This document shows, piece after piece, positions 8,880-15,380 of a stretch of DNA of 48,338 nucleotides. This DNA comes from an uncultured Prevotella sp. (lineage in GTDB: Bacteria > Bacteroidota > Bacteroidia > Bacteroidales > Bacteroidaceae): assembly GCA_934230115.1 (NCBI GenBank), contig CAKQEI010000007.1:1-48338 (forward strand), given 5' to 3'. Under the pieces are notes generated by a model, which worked only from the letters and a program-made list of their open reading frames with translations, did not search any database and had not been told where the DNA came from. Position 1 is the first letter of the stretch, and each line of letters begins with the position of its first letter. The translations under genes and the position numbers were made by a program.

Positions 8880-8961
8880 CTTCTATTAAGACCCATTTTG
8901 GTCTTAATAGAAGACCAACCCTCAAGTATTATTAAGACCAAGCTCGGTCTTAATAATACTT
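8880..8961 (-). terminator. Tandem hairpins with a shared core, probable terminator
   Basis: Hairpin 1 has a 14-bp perfect stem (8880-8893 with 8900-8913, 6-base loop). Hairpin 2 has a 16-bp perfect stem (8924-8939 with 8946-8961, 6-base loop). Both contain the core ATTAAGACC/GGTCTTAAT, so arms of one could also pair with arms of the other. Read on the minus strand, hairpin 1 is followed by GGCTTTTTC, which suits termination of the minus-strand gene ending at 9176. It may also serve the plus-strand gene ending at 8743. Confidence 0.6.
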
Positions 8962-9120
8962 CAAAAAAACGACAAGATAAGGGCCCTTTTTTCTATAGTT
9001 ACAACCCGACCCCGACAACAGTGTTTTCAGGCTTGTTGGCGAGTTGTACTTCCAAAAAATGATTTCGGATGTTTGGAACAATAAATAGTGAATATTTCTC
9101 TGTGCTACATACTATCTTAT

Positions 9121-9175
9121 ACCCAGGGCGTTGCCCTGGGCTATGGAGAACATTGGGCTTTCAGCCCGCTTTTGT
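9121..9175 (+). repeat. REP-like double-hairpin element, copy 1
   Basis: Two short hairpins side by side: CCCAGGGC-GTT-GCCCTGGG (9122-9140, perfect 8-bp stem) and GGGCT-TTC-AGCCC (9155-9167), followed by CGCTTTTG. The second half (9151-9172) recurs inverted at 12621-12642. It abuts the stop codon of the minus-strand gene at 9176. Elements of this sort, with a GGGCTTTCAGCCCGC hairpin, are frequent in Bacteroidetes intergenic DNA as I recall. Confidence 0.75.
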
Positions 9176-10741
9176 TCACTCATTCAGCTTCCAATCGTCA
9201 ATGCTTCTTTGGTCTTTAGAAAAGTTTATTCCTATTTTCACAACTTTTCGTTTGTCATAAGCAAATGCTTTAGCGTAGTCTTTTTCTTGAATTTGGGCTA
9301 CGGCATTGACCGATGACTTTTTGTATTTCAACTCAAAGACATAGATTGTGTTCTTTGTTTTCAAGAGAATGTCAATCCTTCCGTCTGATGTGGGATGCTC
9401 TGCCTGAACATCAGCACCGAGCATCGTGAGAATAGTAAACATAACGGCTTGATAATGCCGCTCGTTGTTGTTGATGATTGTGTATGGGAACTTGTCGTAG
9501 AACGTCTTCAGATGAGGAAGAAAAGCCTCCATGTCGTCGTTCTGTACTACATTTGTTGCGTAAGCATACACAATGTCGTCATATTCATTCATACAGTCTG
9601 TGGTGTAGAACTTCACCAGATTGTCTGAGAACCCTCTTCTAACTTCCTGGTTGGGAAAGCAGAGGCGGTACAGTCTTGTGGTTCGTTCGTAGCTCTTGAT
9701 GGTTAGGTAGCCACTTTGATACAGAATGGGTATAGGGTCTGTTATCCTCTCGGTAGGAGCGTCGAAACGGCTCGCCTGAATCCATAGGTTGTCCAGTGAC
9801 AATATGTCCATGTGCCTCTGCTGCAACATTTCGATAAGGAATGTAGGAGTGCCAGAGGCAAACCAGTAGTTGCTGAAATCCTTGTCGTCCAGAGCGTTGA
9901 TGATGCTGTATGGATTGTACACATCGTCGCCGTTGGCACTGAAATGATAGCCGTCGTAGTGAGTTTTCAGCTGCGCGAGAGTCTCTTCGTAGCTTAGTCC
10001 GTTGTGTTGGGCCATTTCCTCGATACCTTCTTTGAAACAGGAGGTAAGCTCTTTCTCTGTTATTCCGCAACAACTGCTATATTCGTCCTTGAGACTGAGT
10101 ATTTTCAGATTGTTCAGCTCGCTAAAGATGCTCAGCTGACTGAATTTGGAGATTCCCGTGATGAAGACGAAGCGCAGGTTGCCCTCCTGCTGTTTCAAGG
10201 GGCTGAAAAAGTCGCGCATTATGTTGCGTATGCTGTTCTGCAAATGTTCGTCGTTCAGCGAGTCGTGCATTGGGGCGTCGTATTCGTCGATGAGCACAAC
10301 AGCCTGCCTGCCACTTTGCTCAGTGGCAGCGATGAGAATGTTTTTCAGGCGAGTGCCATAAGCTTTGCTCTCCTCTGGCTTGACGTCTATTCCGTATTTG
10401 CGCTCTTCTATCTGCAGGATGCCGTTGAGGATGGTATGGGTGTTTTCCAGGTTGTAGTATTTTCCGCAGCTTAAGTCGAAATGGACCACTGGGAAGGCCA
10501 TCCATTCTTTCTCCAGGCTGTCGATGGCAAGCCCCTTGAAAAGCTCCTTCCTGCCCTCAAAGTAGGCTTGTAGAGTAGACACAAACAGGGATTTGCCGAA
10601 TCGTCGTGGACGACTCAGAAAGTGGAATTTGGCGTAGTGTGCCAACTGATAAACGATACTGGTTTTGTCGGCGTAGAAGTAGTTGCCGTTTACTATTTCG
10701 GAGAATGTTTGTATTCCCAAAGGATATTTTTTTGCAGCCAT
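9176..10741 (-). CDS. AAA-ATPase-like / PD-(D/E)XK nuclease-superfamily protein
   Basis: A two-domain protein of the type usually annotated AAA-ATPase-like plus PDDEXK_9, present in many copies in Bacteroidetes genomes and without a settled function. From the ATG at 10741 it is 521 residues, starting MAAKKYPLGIQTFSEIV. The NTPase part has a P-loop-like RPRRFGKS (about residues 40-47) and a Walker B-like VVLIDEYDAP (about 152-161). The C-terminus carries a PD-(D/E)XK-like core, GRIDILLKT followed by YVFELKYKK (about 462-485). An upstream ATG at 10789 is unlikely because it lies inside the -33 promoter element. The gene stands alone between the fimbrillin cluster and the C69 peptidase. Some members may act in DNA metabolism or defence, but that is inference. 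Confidence 0.88.
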   Translation of the reverse strand: MAAKKYPLGIQTFSEIVNGNYFYADKTSIVYQLAHYAKFHFLSRPRRFGKSLFVSTLQAYFEGRKELFKGLAIDSLEKEWMAFPVVHFDLSCGKYYNLENTHTILNGILQIEERKYGIDVKPEESKAYGTRLKNILIAATEQSGRQAVVLIDEYDAPMHDSLNDEHLQNSIRNIMRDFFSPLKQQEGNLRFVFITGISKFSQLSIFSELNNLKILSLKDEYSSCCGITEKELTSCFKEGIEEMAQHNGLSYEETLAQLKTHYDGYHFSANGDDVYNPYSIINALDDKDFSNYWFASGTPTFLIEMLQQRHMDILSLDNLWIQASRFDAPTERITDPIPILYQSGYLTIKSYERTTRLYRLCFPNQEVRRGFSDNLVKFYTTDCMNEYDDIVYAYATNVVQNDDMEAFLPHLKTFYDKFPYTIINNNERHYQAVMFTILTMLGADVQAEHPTSDGRIDILLKTKNTIYVFELKYKKSSVNAVAQIQEKDYAKAFAYDKRKVVKIGINFSKDQRSIDDWKLNE

Positions 10742-10759
10742 AGTCTTTCTATTTTTCTC

Positions 10760-10790
10760 CAAAGATAAGATTTTTAAAGGAAAGTACAAA
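10760..10790 (-). promoter_or_regulatory. Bacteroidetes-type promoter for the ATPase/nuclease-like gene
   Basis: On the minus strand TTTG (10790-10787), a 19-base spacer and TATCTTTG (10767-10760) match the TTTG / TAnnTTTG consensus. Transcription would start near 10755, leaving a leader of about 14 bases before the ATG at 10741. This decides the start codon. Confidence 0.7.
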
Positions 10791-10896
10791 GAAAAATATT
10801 GCCGTTTTCACTCAATACTAATGATTTATTGAATTTTTTTCGTGATTTGCAGTACTGCCATACTCCCATGCGAGCGAAGAGAACATAAAAATCAAA

Positions 10897-10930
10897 CGCC
10901 CCACGCTCGGCAAAAGCCGAACGTGGGGCG
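10897..10930 (-). terminator. Rho-independent-type terminator of the fimbrillin cluster
   Basis: A 15-bp stem with one mismatch (CGCCCCACGCTCGGC at 10897-10911, loop AAAA, complement at 10916-10930). On the minus strand it is followed by a T-rich run (GTTTGATTTTTATG). It lies 54 bases beyond the stop of the last fimbrillin gene. Confidence 0.75.
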
Positions 10931-10984
10931 CATGGGGGTGTTGGTTAAGATCAGTTCAACACGTTTACATTTGCTTGTCGCTTA

Positions 10985-12559
10985 CTATTCTATTTTATTG
11001 TTGTCTTTATCAAGAACTTTGCAATTATTCCTCCAGTGTGCAGGAAAATAATCATAATTGTTTGCTAATAACGCATTATAGGCAGCCGCATCATTTACTA
11101 TGAGAGTATGGATTCCTGCCTCGGTTCCAGCTCCCTCAAGCCAATATTTAAAACAATCCAATTTTGAAGTAATTTGGTCGCTTAGTGCCAACATTTTGAC
11201 GGTTGATAATCGTAAGCAACGAGAGAACATCCAACTATAGCATCCATCAGCCAACGTCTCAGCAGGCAAAGCTGGAGCATTTATAAGATTTGCACAACCT
11301 TCGAACATGCTACTATAGCATTCATTAGCTAACGTTGTAGCAGGCAATTCTGGTGCAGAGGCCAATAATGTGCAGTTTTTGAACAAATTGCAGAATCTGG
11401 CATTTTTGGTATCTACTGTCTTATAGTTTTCATAATCCAGCAGCGTGCGGATATCACCATCGCAATATAATACATCTGAATATGGATCAGTAAATGTGAT
11501 GGTTGAATATTTAGACGTTGAAGACGCAGTTCCATAAATGTTCTTGCCACGCAAACGAAGGGTGCCATCTATTCCACCGAAGCTGACTTCTTCTTCTGCT
11601 ACAACTTTCTTCCATTCGCCATCATTTACAGAATACTCAAGCCCTGAGATGGTGTAATCTTTGGTTGTCATCTTAAACGTTTGCCCCACATTTGCATAAA
11701 AGGTGACGTATGGTGCATAAATTGCTTTACCACCAGTAATTTCACCCGTAGTAGTCCAATCAGCCACAGTAACGCCATTGACCTTCACCTTGTTCTTGCC
11801 CACAGTGAGCTGATAGGTGTAGCTCTTGCCGGCTTCGAGTTTAGGGATGTTGGTGAGCGTTTCCTTAGCGTTGTTGCCGCCTACTTCAAGAGAAAGGAAC
11901 TCTTTTCCGTTTTGGGCTTCGCAGGGCACAATCAGAGCATAATATTTGTCCTTGTTGTCCACGCTGTGCTTATACGCCTTCGCGCCGTTGATGGAAATGC
12001 TTTTGACTGGAGTGTCTTTAGCATACTGGTCGTTGAAGTCCACAACCTCCACCACCACGCGCGCCATAAGGCGGTTCATAGTGAGCGTGAGGTTGTTGCC
12101 ATTGGTGTTGCTTTGTGATCCTGAGTAGCTCATGTAGTCGGCGGCGGCAAGGTCAGCCTCGGTGTTGTATTCCTTAGGCTGAGTGATAGTGCCACCAGTA
12201 TAAGAAGCAGGATAGTAGGCGGTGAATTTCATCGTCTGGCTTTCCCATTTCAGGAACTTGCCCCCTTGCGGCTGCCATTCCGTGCCGACGAGCTTATAGG
12301 TGACGGTCTCCTGGCCGTCGGCCGTTACGCTGATCTCGTCGTCCTCGTTGAACTTCTTCTGATCCTCTTCTGTAGCTCCGAGCGGATTGCTACGTGTGAA
12401 ACCGTCGGCCGAAGCCTTGCCCACTTCCGCGGTGATGCGCACGGCGTTGGGGTCGCTATGGAATGCGGAGAGCATGTCTTCCGACTCGGAGCAGGCCGTA
12501 AGCGCCATGAGGGCAGCAGCAAAGCCCATCAGTCGTCTCGTTATCTTCATTGTTTTCAT
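10985..12559 (-). CDS. Fimbrillin-family lipoprotein with C-terminal 26-residue repeats (A)
   Basis: A 524-residue surface lipoprotein and the last gene of a six-gene leftward cluster. The signal peptide ends in the lipobox LTAC (Cys23). The fimbrillin-like N-terminal region (about 25-270) contains FTRSNP near residue 55, where an Arg-specific protease commonly cleaves fimbrillins, and the segments VRITAEV, TAYYPASYTGG and LTMNRLMARVVVEV. A beta-rich middle (about 280-375, with YTISGLEYSVNDGEWKKVV) leads to GDIRTLLDYENYKTV, then about three 26-residue units of the type CYSSMFEGCANLINAPALPA. Such units occur in BspA-like Bacteroidetes surface proteins. The first 61 residues are identical to the protein at 13702-15273, so the two are duplicates. 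The likely role is a pilus subunit or adhesin; whether it polymerises is unknown. Confidence 0.85.
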   Translation of the reverse strand: MKTMKITRRLMGFAAALMALTACSESEDMLSAFHSDPNAVRITAEVGKASADGFTRSNPLGATEEDQKKFNEDDEISVTADGQETVTYKLVGTEWQPQGGKFLKWESQTMKFTAYYPASYTGGTITQPKEYNTEADLAAADYMSYSGSQSNTNGNNLTLTMNRLMARVVVEVVDFNDQYAKDTPVKSISINGAKAYKHSVDNKDKYYALIVPCEAQNGKEFLSLEVGGNNAKETLTNIPKLEAGKSYTYQLTVGKNKVKVNGVTVADWTTTGEITGGKAIYAPYVTFYANVGQTFKMTTKDYTISGLEYSVNDGEWKKVVAEEEVSFGGIDGTLRLRGKNIYGTASSTSKYSTITFTDPYSDVLYCDGDIRTLLDYENYKTVDTKNARFCNLFKNCTLLASAPELPATTLANECYSSMFEGCANLINAPALPAETLADGCYSWMFSRCLRLSTVKMLALSDQITSKLDCFKYWLEGAGTEAGIHTLIVNDAAAYNALLANNYDYFPAHWRNNCKVLDKDNNKIE

Positions 12560-12611
12560 ATTCTTCTTGTTGTTTTTTAAAATTACTTAATAGTCATGAG
12601 AGTTTGTGTCA

Positions 12612-12642
12612 ACTCAAAACAAAGCGGGCTGAAAGCCCAATG
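12612..12642 (-). repeat. REP-like hairpin element, copy 2 (inverted)
   Basis: On the minus strand the bases 12642-12621 read CATTGGGCTTTCAGCCCG and onward, matching 9151-9172 base for base. The hairpin GGGCT-TTC-AGCCC is retained. The CCCAGGGC half of copy 1 is absent. It lies between the first two fimbrillin genes from the left, close to a GTGTCAACTC motif also seen at 15323. Confidence 0.75.
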
Positions 12643-12666
12643 TCTTTGTTTATAACTTAACCCTCT

Positions 12667-13659
12667 TTAGTCAGTCTCTTTCTGTTCGCCCTCGCCGTTT
12701 CCTGCGACCCAAGGAGAAACTGAGAAGGATACAGGCTGCACCTTGTCGTTGCCGGCAGACAGCTTGAGCGTATAGGCGGTGGTAGGAGTTAGCGTCAATT
12801 CATTGTTGTATGCCCACTCATAGAGTTTGCCATCCACCCTGAAGCTGACAGTGAACTTACCACTCTCGATGATTTGCGGAATCAGGATAGCCTCGTAACT
12901 GGCAGTCGCCCTCTTGATGGTTCCCTCTGTTTTGCTGTAAGGCGTTGTGGCGGTGAGGAATGGAGAGATAGGGGTTGGGTCGCCGGAATAATCATAAAAA
13001 CTAAACTGAGGATTGTGAGTTGAAGAATAAATGAAGTATCCTGCCTTAATCTTAGATCCGTCAATCTTCACGTCCGTAATCTTCTTATCCACATCCGCTG
13101 TAAACTCATATTCATCGCCCAATTCTATGGTGAGCTTGATTTTGCTCATTGTATGCTTAAATTCCACATTGATGCCATCTTGGGTTGGGACTACCTGTGT
13201 ATAGGGCATTGCCAAAAAGTCGGCCTTCTTCAAAGCGTCCGGTGTAGTTTGGTCTGTAGGATGATTGTGGATTGAGCCATCTCTACTATAGTTTATATCT
13301 GATATGGCATAAACCGTTACTTTGTCGTTCATATTTGCCCAAAGCATGGTAACTTCCTTCTTTGTTCCATCGATGAAAAACGGTATTATGTCATAGGTTT
13401 TCCAATTATTATCTTCCAATTCAGCCAAAACCCCATAATTGTATTTGTCTTCATTATTAATGTTGTTATGCATGACCCCGAGTCCAAAGCTCGTAGGCGT
13501 GTCAGTGTTAGAATATCCCGCACGTGTTGTAGGCTCATCCACACTTACGTTGAGCTTTATGGGAGTGTCTGCCAGGAAGTCGTGGCTGATACTTTCTTCA
13601 TTGGTGCAGGCTGCCAAGCAGAGTGTTGCGGCAGCCAATGTAATAAGTTGATGTTTCAT
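12667..13659 (-). CDS. Fimbrillin-family lipoprotein (B)
   Basis: A 330-residue predicted outer-surface lipoprotein with signal peptide and lipobox LAAC (Cys18), then a fimbrillin-like domain. PTTRAGYSN near residue 45 carries the Thr-Arg-Ala motif typical of fimbrillin protease-maturation sites. Later segments include VTMLWANMNDKVTVYAI, FKHTMSKIKLTIEL (the family's FxHxMSKIxL-type strand, about 168-181) and a C-terminal FSVSPWVAGNGEGE, like the WxxG endings of related proteins. It lacks the Cys/Leu repeats of its neighbours. The gap to the upstream gene is 42 bases, consistent with one operon. It may be a minor subunit or an independent surface protein. Confidence 0.82.
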   Translation of the reverse strand: MKHQLITLAAATLCLAACTNEESISHDFLADTPIKLNVSVDEPTTRAGYSNTDTPTSFGLGVMHNNINNEDKYNYGVLAELEDNNWKTYDIIPFFIDGTKKEVTMLWANMNDKVTVYAISDINYSRDGSIHNHPTDQTTPDALKKADFLAMPYTQVVPTQDGINVEFKHTMSKIKLTIELGDEYEFTADVDKKITDVKIDGSKIKAGYFIYSSTHNPQFSFYDYSGDPTPISPFLTATTPYSKTEGTIKRATASYEAILIPQIIESGKFTVSFRVDGKLYEWAYNNELTLTPTTAYTLKLSAGNDKVQPVSFSVSPWVAGNGEGEQKETD

Positions 13660-13701
13660 GTTGTTTTCGGGTTTTAAAAATTAGTGGTTTTTGGGTTCTA
13701 T

Positions 13702-15273
13702 TTATTTCGTTGCCGAAGCGTACTGCACGGTAGTGCCTTCAGAGCCAATCTGCCAGTTGGCAGGGAGATAGCCCTTTTCATCTAATGCATCGTAGACAGT
13801 CTTGTCCTTAAGCTGGAGAGTGCGTTTTTTGGCTTTGGTTCCGGCATTGTTAAGCCAATTACGGCAGCAAAAATCTGTTTCCGTAATTTTGTCGCTTGGA
13901 GCCGACATTGTGACGGTAGACAAGTTTGAACAATCTCCGAACATATAATTATAACAATTCACTGCCAATTCAGTGGCAGGCAAATCAGGAGCTTTTTCGA
14001 GAGCAGTACATCCTGCGAACATAGATTCATAACACCTAGGGCTTAATGTCATGGCAGGTAAATCTGGAGTGGATGTTAAAACTGTGCAGCCCGCAAATAA
14101 CGCCGTGAAACTGGCTTCACTGGTGTCTACTGTCTTATAGTTTCCCCAATTCAGCAATGTGCGTATGTCGCCCTTGCAAGCCACATTCACATATGAATTG
14201 GTGAATTCGATGTGTGCGAATCCTTGTCTATTTACATCAGCCGTGCCATTTTCATTCTCTCCACGCAAGCGTAGGTTGCCCTTGTCGCCACCAAAAACAA
14301 CTTCAGCGTCTTGTACAACCGTTGCCCACTCACCATTATTCACAGAATATTGAAGTCCTGAGATTGAGTATTCGCCTTGGACTGTCATTTTGAACCCCTG
14401 TTCTTCCTCAGCCGTAAATGTGACGTATGGGATATGTTCCGCCTTTCCTCCAGCTATTACCTCCGTCGTAGTCCAATCAGCCACAGTAACGCCATTGACC
14501 TTCACCTTGTTCTTGCCCACGGTGAGCTGATAGGTGTAGCTCTTGCCGGCTTCGAGGGTAGGGATGTTAGTGAGCGTCTCCTTTGTTTTGTTGTCGCCTA
14601 CTTCAAGAGAGAGGAACACTTTGCCGTTTTGGGCTTCGCAGGGCACAATCAGAGCATAATATTTGTCCTTGTTGTCCACGCTGTGCTTATACGCCTTCAC
14701 GCCGTTGATGGAAATGCTATTGACAGTAGTATTTTGAGCATACTGGTCGTTGAACCCCACAACCTCCACCACCACGCGCGCCATAAGACGGTTCATAGTG
14801 AGCGTGAGGTTATTGCCATTGGTGTTGCTTTGCTCGCCAGAATAGCTCATGAAGTCGGCATCGGCCAACGATTTCTCACTGGTGTATTCTGTAGGCTGAG
14901 TGATAGTGCCACCAGTATAAGAAGCAGGATAGTAGGCGGTGAAGTTCATCGTCTGGCTTTCCCATTTCAGGAACTTGCCCCCTTGCGGCACCCATTCCGA
15001 GCCGTCGAGCTTATAGGTTACAGCCTCCTGCCCATCAGCCTTGACGCTGATTTCGTCGTTTTCGTTGAACTCCGTCTGCTTTTTGGCGTCGCCGAGCGGA
15101 TTGCTACGTGTGAAACCGTCGGCAGAAGCTTTGCCCACCTCCGCGGTGATGCGCACAGCGTTGGGGTCGCTATGAAAAGCGGAGAGCATGTCTTCCGACT
15201 CGGAGCAGGCCGTAAGCGCCATGAGGGCAGCAGCAAAGCCCATCAGTCGTCTCGTTATCTTCATTGTTTTCAT
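13702..15273 (-). CDS. Fimbrillin-family lipoprotein with C-terminal 26-residue repeats (C)
   Basis: A 523-residue close paralogue of the protein at 10985-12559. Signal peptide, lipobox (Cys23) and residues 1-61 are identical, and long blocks such as SVDNKDKYYALIVPCEAQNGK are shared. The two differ in the 62-115 segment and markedly in the C-terminal third. The beta-rich middle with YSISGLQYSVNNGEW leads to GDIRTLLNWGNYKTV and about three 26-residue units (for example CYESMFAGCTALEKAPDLPA), ending in LQLKDKTVYDALDEKGYLP. The C-terminal third is closer to the next gene upstream (15381-17054) than to its N-terminal twin, suggesting mosaic exchange. About 60 bases of upstream DNA are also duplicated. 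Confidence 0.85.
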   Translation of the reverse strand: MKTMKITRRLMGFAAALMALTACSESEDMLSAFHSDPNAVRITAEVGKASADGFTRSNPLGDAKKQTEFNENDEISVKADGQEAVTYKLDGSEWVPQGGKFLKWESQTMNFTAYYPASYTGGTITQPTEYTSEKSLADADFMSYSGEQSNTNGNNLTLTMNRLMARVVVEVVGFNDQYAQNTTVNSISINGVKAYKHSVDNKDKYYALIVPCEAQNGKVFLSLEVGDNKTKETLTNIPTLEAGKSYTYQLTVGKNKVKVNGVTVADWTTTEVIAGGKAEHIPYVTFTAEEEQGFKMTVQGEYSISGLQYSVNNGEWATVVQDAEVVFGGDKGNLRLRGENENGTADVNRQGFAHIEFTNSYVNVACKGDIRTLLNWGNYKTVDTSEASFTALFAGCTVLTSTPDLPAMTLSPRCYESMFAGCTALEKAPDLPATELAVNCYNYMFGDCSNLSTVTMSAPSDKITETDFCCRNWLNNAGTKAKKRTLQLKDKTVYDALDEKGYLPANWQIGSEGTTVQYASATK

Positions 15274-15322
15274 ATTCTTCTTGTTGTTTTTAAAAAAATG
15301 TTGTTAAGAGTCATGAGAGTGT

Positions 15323-15366
15323 GTGTCAAAACTCAAACAAAGCCCGTTTTGTTTGAGTTCTGACAC
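15323..15366. repeat. Strong intercistronic hairpin in the fimbrillin cluster
   Basis: A 19-bp stem with one mismatch: GTGTCAAAACTCAAACAAA (15323-15341) and its near-complement (15348-15366), with a 6-base loop. It sits between two fimbrillin genes transcribed leftward. No T-tract follows directly on the minus strand, so partial termination, attenuation or transcript stabilisation are all possible. Confidence 0.7.
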
Positions 15367-15380
15367 ATGCCCGATTCTCT

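Larger units (their letters stand above)
8744..9175. other. Gene-free convergent intergenic region
   Basis: 432 bases lie between the converging C69 peptidase (+) and ATPase/nuclease-like (-) genes. I see no convincing coding sequence. It holds two tandem hairpins (8880-8961), a GGGCCCTTTTTT run at 8982-8991, and a REP-like double hairpin (9121-9175). An open frame from 9069 to 9260 is just the REP element read through and is not called. Confidence 0.7.

Noticed and set aside
9069..9260. Open frame over the REP-like element
   Set aside because: The translation is the REP sequence read through; it overlaps the end of a well-supported gene on the other strand and has no start signals.
14377..15363. 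328-codon plus-strand frame opposite a fimbrillin gene
   Set aside because: It is antisense to a clear lipoprotein gene; the translation has no domain, and a related frame appears opposite the duplicate gene at 11681-12118 only because the coding strands are similar.
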